Part shown: positions 57,788 through 64,000 of the stretch, one piece after another
How positions within the stretch are numbered: the first letter of the stretch is position 1
How the letters are laid out: every line of letters begins with the position of its first letter
From: Inonotus obliquus
Taxonomy: Eukaryota > Basidiomycota > Agaricomycetes > Hymenochaetales > Hymenochaetaceae
Assembly (NCBI GenBank): GCA_032164295.1
Contig: JAJHTX010000006.1
Span: forward strand, 1,364,001-1,428,000
DNA length: 64,000 bases
Direction: 5' to 3'
Position numbers and translations under genes: made by a program
Notes under the pieces: model-generated
Told to the model about the DNA's origin: nothing
The model's database searches: none
What the model saw: the letters and a program-made list of their open reading frames with translations, nothing else

Positions 57788-59205
57788 ATGTCTTCAGTCC
57801 AGTCATCACACAAATTTCTCCTTACGCGCCTCACGCTCATTCTGCACTTGGTGGTCATCGTAACCATCACCCTAGCATCTCGACTTCCGTCCTTCGACTC
57901 ATCCGCACCTCTAGCCTTCGATAATCCATCGCTAACTTCAATCCTACGCTGGGACGTATTTCATTACGCACACATAGCTCAAAGCGGATATATTTATGAA
58001 CATGAATATGCTTTCTTTCCCGGAACTCCAACTATAATGCGTCTTTTCTCGAGGCTTCTTCGATCGTCTGGTGTCCTGGGCGGTAGTTATGAAGGAATTT
58101 TGTTGGCTGGTCCAGTTATGTCGACCGTGATTTCTGTTGACACGGTCCATACACTTTACGATCTCTCGCTGCAACATCTTCATAGCCCACATACTGCGCT
58201 ATTGGTGTCCTTCTTATCACTGCTTTCCTCGAGTCCAGCAACACTTCGATTTGCTCCGTATGCAGAACCGCTCTTCACTTATCTTTCTTACAAAGGTATG
58301 TATCTCCTCATATCTCAGGACTTAAATTATAAGTCTGAGTTTCAATAGGTATTCTTCGTTGCTCGCAGGAACGCTTCGTTGAAGCGTCTGTCATGTTTGC
58401 TGGAGCAAGCTTTTTCAGGTCGAATGGCACGATGCTTTCCGGTTACATTGTCTGGGGAATGTTGATTGGACCATTCGTTCATGGCTCGCTTTCCGGCTCC
58501 GTCATCCTCTCTCGCAAGTTTGTCCTCAGGAGTATAGGGTGCCTGTTTCTCTCGGTCCTCCCTGTTGTACCTTTTATATGGCATCAATATAACGGATACC
58601 TGAAGTTCTGCAGCCTCCCTGTTGAGGAACGACGTTCGTGGTGCGACGGCAAGCTGCCGTTGATTTACTCATTCGTCCAAGCGGAATACTGGGGCGTTGG
58701 TCCCTTTCGGTACTGGACACTCCAACAGGCGCCTAATTTCTTGCTCGCCTCACCTGTTCTTGCTTTGTTGATCTATGGGTCGACGAAGCATATTCGAGGA
58801 GCTTTACCGCCTCAAGTCCGTTCCCTCTTGCCGCGAAGAAAGGCAAACGTCGATCACTCGATCACCGATGTATCGAAAGCGGATCCATTTCTCAATCCAT
58901 CCCTAACACCTCATGCCATCCATTCACTGATTCTGAGTGCAATCCTCCTTACCTCGGCTCATACGCAAATAGCGCTCCGATTTGCCAGTGCGGTACCGTT
59001 CACATATTGGACAGCTGCGCATCTCTTTCTTCATAGATCGGGTTCCAATGCGGAGAAGAACGACGCCGAGAAGCGGAATCTGACCATTGAGACCAAAGAA
59101 GGATATGAAAGAATAGGTCGAGCCGCTCGATGGTGGATCGGTTGGAGTATGGGCTGGGGGGCGATATCGTTGGTCACATGGGCCGTCTTCCTCCCCCCTG
59201 CATAA
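57788..59205 (+). CDS. GPI18: GPI mannosyltransferase 2 (PIG-V / GPI18)
   Basis: ER membrane enzyme that adds the second mannose to the GPI-anchor core from dolichol-phosphate mannose. Exons 57788-58295 and 58349-59205 give 454 residues. The N-terminus has a membrane helix, then the family motif ILRWDVFHYAHIAQSGYIYE with the Arg-Trp-Asp core, and YAFFPGTPTIMR. SPATLRFAPYAEPLFTYLSYKG crosses the intron into VEASVMFAGASFFRSNG, another PIG-V hallmark. The loop LPLIYSFVQAEYWGVGPFRYW is followed by NFLLASPVL. The C-terminus has SAHTQIALRFASAVPFTYW and the last membrane helix. Length fits the family. Confidence 0.9.
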
Positions 59206-59755
59206 TGCATTTTTTGCGTTATATGATCATTGACTAGTTCGGTGACGACTGGACCTACTAGTTTAAGTGCCGTCATCGTTGACGCGTATTTGGCTAGCGA
59301 CTGGAAGTTGCCCGTTCATGGACGCTTTGCTGAACCATAGCATCGTTGTATCTAAGCCAGTTGAAGGCGTACGAGGAGGGCGTGGACCCCTACATGGTGG
59401 CTCCGACCGAGGAAATATCACTTGACGCCTCAGACATGTAGTGATTCGTTGCTTGGAAAGACAAGGGTACCGGTGTAACCATTCCTTTGTATTATCAACT
59501 GAGAAAGGGTCTTTCATTGTGTTTTACTTCATTATGAGCAATTGCAATCTCAATGAAATAAGGCTGCGAAATCAAAGAACAAGGATTCGGACAATACCCG
59601 GAGATTGCCGATACGCGCCAGATACACTGCATGGCTACTTCGCCTAAATTTCTATGGCTCACTCTCACCGACCATGTCGAGTCCTCAAAAAGCAGGCTCG
59701 ACATTGCACTTCGGTCTTCTCATAGAGCAGTCCCACCCTTCTTTTCTAATCAACC
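59206..59755. promoter_or_regulatory. Upstream region of the FG-containing gene
   Basis: Contains no convincing gene. An ATG-started ORF at 59631-59852 overlaps the start of the next gene in a different frame and could act as an upstream ORF. Confidence 0.4.
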
Positions 59756-62362
59756 ATGCTGCCCAGTGGTATCTATGGTTCGGCTCCGATGGCATCTAGT
59801 TCGAAAGGAACGCCAGGCAATGCTGAGGAGGGGAGGTCTAACTCGTGAGTGAGACTATTCCACAATGCTGGCGAAGAGCTTGACTGAAATCTTTTAGAAA
59901 GTCGAACGACCCTGATTCTGACATAGACGAGGTGCGCTTTCAGCTTCGATCCTGCTAAGAGAAATTGACAACCAACCAATTACTTGACCGTTTTAGGGTG
60001 TCACGTTGAGACCCGACCATGGACAGGCAGATTCTTCAGACGACGAAGGGAATAACGCATCTTTCTTCCGGGGAGGGGCCGGAGCAGGCTCCTCCTCCGT
60101 CGTTCGTCCTTTGATGGGTTTTCAATTTGGTCAGAATCAGCGACCAAGCGGGTTTGGATTTGGAGGAAACTCGGCCTTTTCGCAGTTCTCGTCAAATCAG
60201 ACGAACGGTTTCGGTGCTCAATCCGCGCCGCAAGGCACATCGCCTGGTGGACTCCCTGCAATGGGTTTTGCTCTTCCGACCAAGATCTTTCGGAAGAATA
60301 ATAACAATGCCTTTGGCGCGTTTGCGGGGAATTCAAACACGCCGAGTCAAGTCTCTCCTATGGGATTAAGCGATTCGTTCATGCCTGTTCAACCAATTGA
60401 TAATACCAGCACAGCAGTCGAAAACGGAGGACCAACATTCCTTGCGCCAAACGTTGCGACCCAATCGACCTCTGTTGTTTCAGGAATGGAGTCCTCCCGA
60501 GGAGAAACTGTGCATCCGCCAATCCAGTCGGCCTCGGAAAGTCAGGGCCAAGAAGGTGAAAACCCTTTCGCAAACTTGATTTCGACGGGAGAGAATGTAC
60601 CGGCTAATCAGGTACAGGACGCCGCGGAGGCTGCCCCAGCCCAGACCATTCATACACATGCAGCTATGGAGGCTGCATCTACGTTATATACTATGTCGAC
60701 GTCTACTAGTTCGTCGGAGCCAATCAGCATAGATGACATTCTCAAGATGTTTCCACCTGAATTCCTTACTTCCGCGAACTTGGATACCATCGCTTATGAG
60801 CCATCAAGCGACCTAAATTCGGCCAGAGACAGTAACTCGAAATCTCCGATTAAAGTCCCCCGGAAAGTTGGCGACGATAGTTGTCCTCCATCTTCAGGTG
60901 TATCTTCCCATGGCGACGATGATGACAATGCAAGCTCCTATGCACCTTCGAGCCCCCAGGAGAGTCAGGAGGAGAAACAAGAATATCAGACCACGCAAAA
61001 GAAGCGGAGACTCAAGAAGGATGAAGAGCGTAAACGTGGAGCCTTCAGGGTTAGAACATATACCTCTTCTATCCCTCAAACCGAACGTCCTTTCTCTACG
61101 CTCCCAGGCAAACCATTCCGTCTAGACAATGGGACCGAGGAAACCATTTTACCCCATTTCGAATATAGGGAGAGTGCTAAGCGTGGGAAGCGGAAGCCCG
61201 TCCCCCGTGAACCTCAAGAAGCTAACCCATCGAGCCACTCAGATTCAATGGCTAATGTTAACGGTTCCGCTGGACAGTTACACGTGAATGGTCATGAAGG
61301 GCTGGATGTGGGTCACCCGAATAATGAGGGTGCGGGCGAGTCAGCAATTGTCGATGCACGCCGTGATGTTACGCAAGGTGATGCAGCTCCTCCTAATCAA
61401 GCTTCGACGTTCTCCCATACTACGGGATCATCTATATTCGACGGATTACTTAGTAACCCACCTCAGCCCATGGGGGAAGCATCTCAATACACAGGCATCA
61501 CAGGATCCGAGATGCAGGTTACAAATGAAGCCCGCTTAGATCCTGAGTCGGCAGCTGTCCTTGCAGAACGCTCATCCACGATCGAAAATCATCTTGTTAC
61601 AATCATGATCGAGGATAAGAGATACATGAACGCAGAACCTTCGCTTGTAGAACTAGTCCTTCCCTTGTGTCCGAGCGGGAAGAGGGAATATTGGCTTGAT
61701 GCCATTGTACTGGGTCGGAATTTACAGTGTGGAACGTCGAGGATTGATGGTACGTTTTTCTTTGAGTTCAGTATGTGCCTCACCTGAATTTGATTTTTCT
61801 CAAGGACTAGCAAAGGCATATGTGTTTAGAGGACGGTATCGACAATATTTTCTTCGAGTTTCGGCAGAGAATAAAGATGCTTTTGGTCATGGAGCCGTCT
61901 CTGTGCCGTATAATCGATTTCTTCGCGTGATAGTTGAGCCAGTGAGTCGATGCCATCATGAGTGTTTTCTCTGTCCCCCTTTTGTGTTTTCCCGAGATCA
62001 GCCAACTAAACTCAACCAATTGACAGATTACTCCTCCCATGAACCAAGGTGCACCAGGATACTCTACACAATCTATGATGCCAGGTCCATCCACACAAGT
62101 AGCATCCAACTTCCATTCAGCCAGCCCAGCAGAACAAGGTTTGCAAATGCCGGTGCCGGTGCGAGCCACCTCCTTTCCACAACAACAGTCCTCTTCTTCT
62201 TTTAGTCCAGCTCTCAAGCGTGCGAGAGAAGTATCACCTCCACGGACCACTTCCGCTACAGCGTCCTCTTCTGGTGCTGCGACTCCTGCGAATGGTCAAG
62301 GAGCTTCGACGTCGAATGATATGGAACCACGGAAGTCGTATTATCGACAGCGGGCGTTGTGA
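59756..62362 (+). CDS. Large uncharacterised protein with FG-rich N-terminus
   Basis: I do not recognise the family. The start at 59756 gives MLPSGIYGSAPMASSS. Introns then join GRSNS to KSNDPDSDIDE and that to GVTLRPDHGQADSSDDE. Residues about 60-140 carry Phe-Gly dipeptides (FQFGQNQRPSGFGFGG, NGFGAQ, FGAFAG), somewhat like nucleoporin repeats. A helical SEPISIDDILKMFPPEFLTS lies mid-protein, then Ser/Asp/Glu-rich linker and a basic nuclear-signal-like KKRRLKKDEERKRG. The best-ordered part is near the end: REYWLDAIVLGRNLQC and, across introns, AKAYVFRGRYRQYFLRVSAE with VPYNRFLRVIVEP. The tail is Ser/Pro/Gln-rich. A nuclear role is likely by composition only. Confidence 0.7.
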
Positions 62363-63442
62363 TGTTTGTTTTGTGTATATGTATATATTTGTTGCGCTAC
62401 TTACCGTATTTTTTGTTTGTCACTGTTTTCTTATGAATGTATATTGTCGTTCAGTTTCGCAGCTTTTGATGGTTTTAGGATATCACGTATGCCAATGCTT
62501 TCTCTGATCCAACGCAATACCATCCGCTTTTAATCCAGCGTCATCATAACAACACCTGAGCCCCCCTTTCATACTCAAACACTTATCGCAGACATACGGT
62601 GGCAATCGAAGAGAGTGCACAGAGCCGGGAAGAAGGTTATCCTTTTTGGTGGGGAGGGTGGCCGTGAATGAGCGAGAATAATGGAAAGTATTCATGTTAG
62701 CTGTCGACTGGAATCCGGACTATCGATTCGACATGAATCATGGCCCAGGTTACGTCTACTAAGTGCTTCTTGTCTCACTAGCAAGCTGGTGTCATGATGC
62801 TGTTTGTGTCTTTACTAAGTAAATCCTCGCCACGAAATGCCATTTGAAAAAGTAAGTACACCCTGTATGCCTGCAACCCAAGAATGAATAAGCAAAGAGT
62901 CGAAACCCAGTAGCCTGCTGTGTTATTTGGGGAAGCAAGTTTTCATTTCATCATGTGCAGCAACCATATGCATGCCGACGGCGTAAATACTGAAGAGTCC
63001 GAAGCACCCGCATTCTTCTCATATCCTCATATCCACACGGCTTTGTCGTCACCCCTATCGATTGGGCCAAAAGTACTAACATCAATCACCAACACATATT
63101 CGAATCCCTTCAAGTCAAGCGTCTCCCGCGCAGACTGGGTCAAGAGTGTTCTTACGCGAAAGATGTTGAGACTCATAGTTGGAACCTTCGATGAGTGATA
63201 CCCTCACTCTAAACTATAGATGAACGGATGATTTTCCAGCCTTTCGATTGATGAATTCTGACCGCTACAATTATTGGTGAGAAACTTATCTGTAATAGGG
63301 AGGTTTTCCATTATTAGGTAGTACATGAAGACACAAGGAAATACAAGCATGATTCATACACGAACTCACATCAAGTTTAAAGGGTCGATTACAAGAGAAT
63401 ATTCCTGAAGACTACGAAGAGCATTCCGGTGAGATTTGAACG
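62363..63442. other. Long intergenic stretch, two weak small ORFs
   Basis: The longest gap in the window. On the minus strand 62695-62483 encodes 70 residues with a CDKC and a CC pair. On the plus strand 62953-63198 encodes about 81 residues beginning MCSNHMHADG. Neither matches a family I know and neither shows clear introns. Both are left uncalled. Confidence 0.35.
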
Positions 63443-63986
63443 TCATGCGGGAGGATAAACTCCGAGGGACGGATTGTCTAGCAATGCGGACATGAAGTCA
63501 GCACCCACTCCATACTGCTGGAAGTATAGCATCTCGGCACCGAGAAAGTCAAGGCAATTAGCATCATTCTGATAGACTGCCTGAGAGGAGGAAGAAGGAT
63601 AGGATGAGAACCAAGCAGATTCAGGTTCGTTGGGTGTGACCGCATCGCTACTTGCTTTGACCACTTCTCGTCCCCAGTTGAGTAGGTGAGGCGGGATGGC
63701 GTGTATAGGCTGAGGTGCCAATAGTGACGTGTATGCATCACGAAGCGGCTAAAAATGGGAGAATCGCGTGAGCAACTTGCTGGGATGTAGATGGGGTGCG
63801 ACGTACCAAAGCTAATGGATCGAAATAAGGCGGATGAATACTCGATGGAGAGAGCACCAGTGACGATGTCGGAAAGGAGGCGACTTCTTTAGAAGTAGGA
63901 CCGGACTCTCCCTGACGTGAATGATGTCGTCCAGCATCGATAGTGCTAGACTCGAGCTGTAGTCGCAACTTCGCTTCCTTGGACAT
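63443..63986 (-). CDS. C-terminal part of an uncharacterised gene at the window edge
   Basis: Two exons, 63986 to about 63807 and then from about 63750 to 63443, join LALDPFY-type proline-rich sequence (HPPYFDPLAL) to PLRDAYTSLLAPQPIHAIPP. The end reads FLGAEMLYFQQYGVGADFMS and finishes at YPPA. An ATG at 63986 (MSKEAKLRLQLES) is possible, but a TTCTTCAAG just upstream looks like a splice acceptor. The gene therefore probably continues beyond base 64000. No family recognised. Confidence 0.45.
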
Positions 63987-64000
63987 CTTGAAGAATACGG

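Overview
The window is nuclear DNA from a filamentous fungus, most likely a mushroom-type basidiomycete (Agaricomycetes). I infer this from about 27 protein genes on both strands in 64 kb, nearly all broken by short GT-AG introns of roughly 50-90 nt, and from the gene families present: RAX2, a fungal Na+/H+ antiporter, a Medusa-type DUF7082 regulator, and GARP and GPI-anchor genes. Intergenic gaps are mostly 0.2-0.8 kb. I see no bacterial-type operon, CRISPR array, rRNA or tRNA gene. Exon joins were checked by reading frame. Where I give a protein length, the summed exons divide by three.

Left part (1-16.3 kb): the RNase P/MRP protein RPR2 (+); a 450-residue ChlI/MoxR-like protein without a visible P-loop (-); a membrane protein with two tandem ectodomains (+); the GARP tether VPS53 (-); an MCT-type MFS transporter (+); an NCS1 purine-cytosine permease (-); and a complex I accessory subunit (+).

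Middle (16.7-41.7 kb): the polarity landmark RAX2 (+); the pre-60S factor REI1 (-); an Na+/H+ antiporter (-); a GT49-like glycosyltransferase (+); the ATR partner ATRIP/Rad26 (-); and the nonsense-mediated decay factor UPF2 (-). Then comes a 1,024-bp AT-rich insertion with 14-bp terminal inverted repeats and a 9-bp target-site duplication. It is followed by RRP17 (-) and FAM72 (+), which share a promoter, and the Golgi SNARE BOS1 (+).

Right part (41.8-64 kb): the P5B ATPase YPK9 (+); a mucin-like single-pass protein (+); a Medusa/DUF7082 regulator (+); an unnamed conserved protein ending in a short Asn-Pro-Phe-Glu tail (-); a cysteine-rich single-pass membrane protein (-); a FAM210/DUF1279 mitochondrial protein (+); an RPEL-repeat protein (-); an uncharacterised coiled-coil protein (-); the GPI mannosyltransferase GPI18 (+); a large unrecognised FG-containing protein (+); and the edge of one more gene (-).

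The genes are mainly housekeeping: RNA processing and decay, ribosome assembly, Golgi traffic, ion and polyamine homeostasis, GPI synthesis, and polarity. They look like ordinary euchromatic neighbours, not a co-regulated cluster. I did not find a convincing new multi-gene system. The points most worth a second look are the inverted-repeat insertion, the P-loop-less AAA-like protein, the fungal FAM72, and several genes whose start or stop codon sits alone in a micro-exon.
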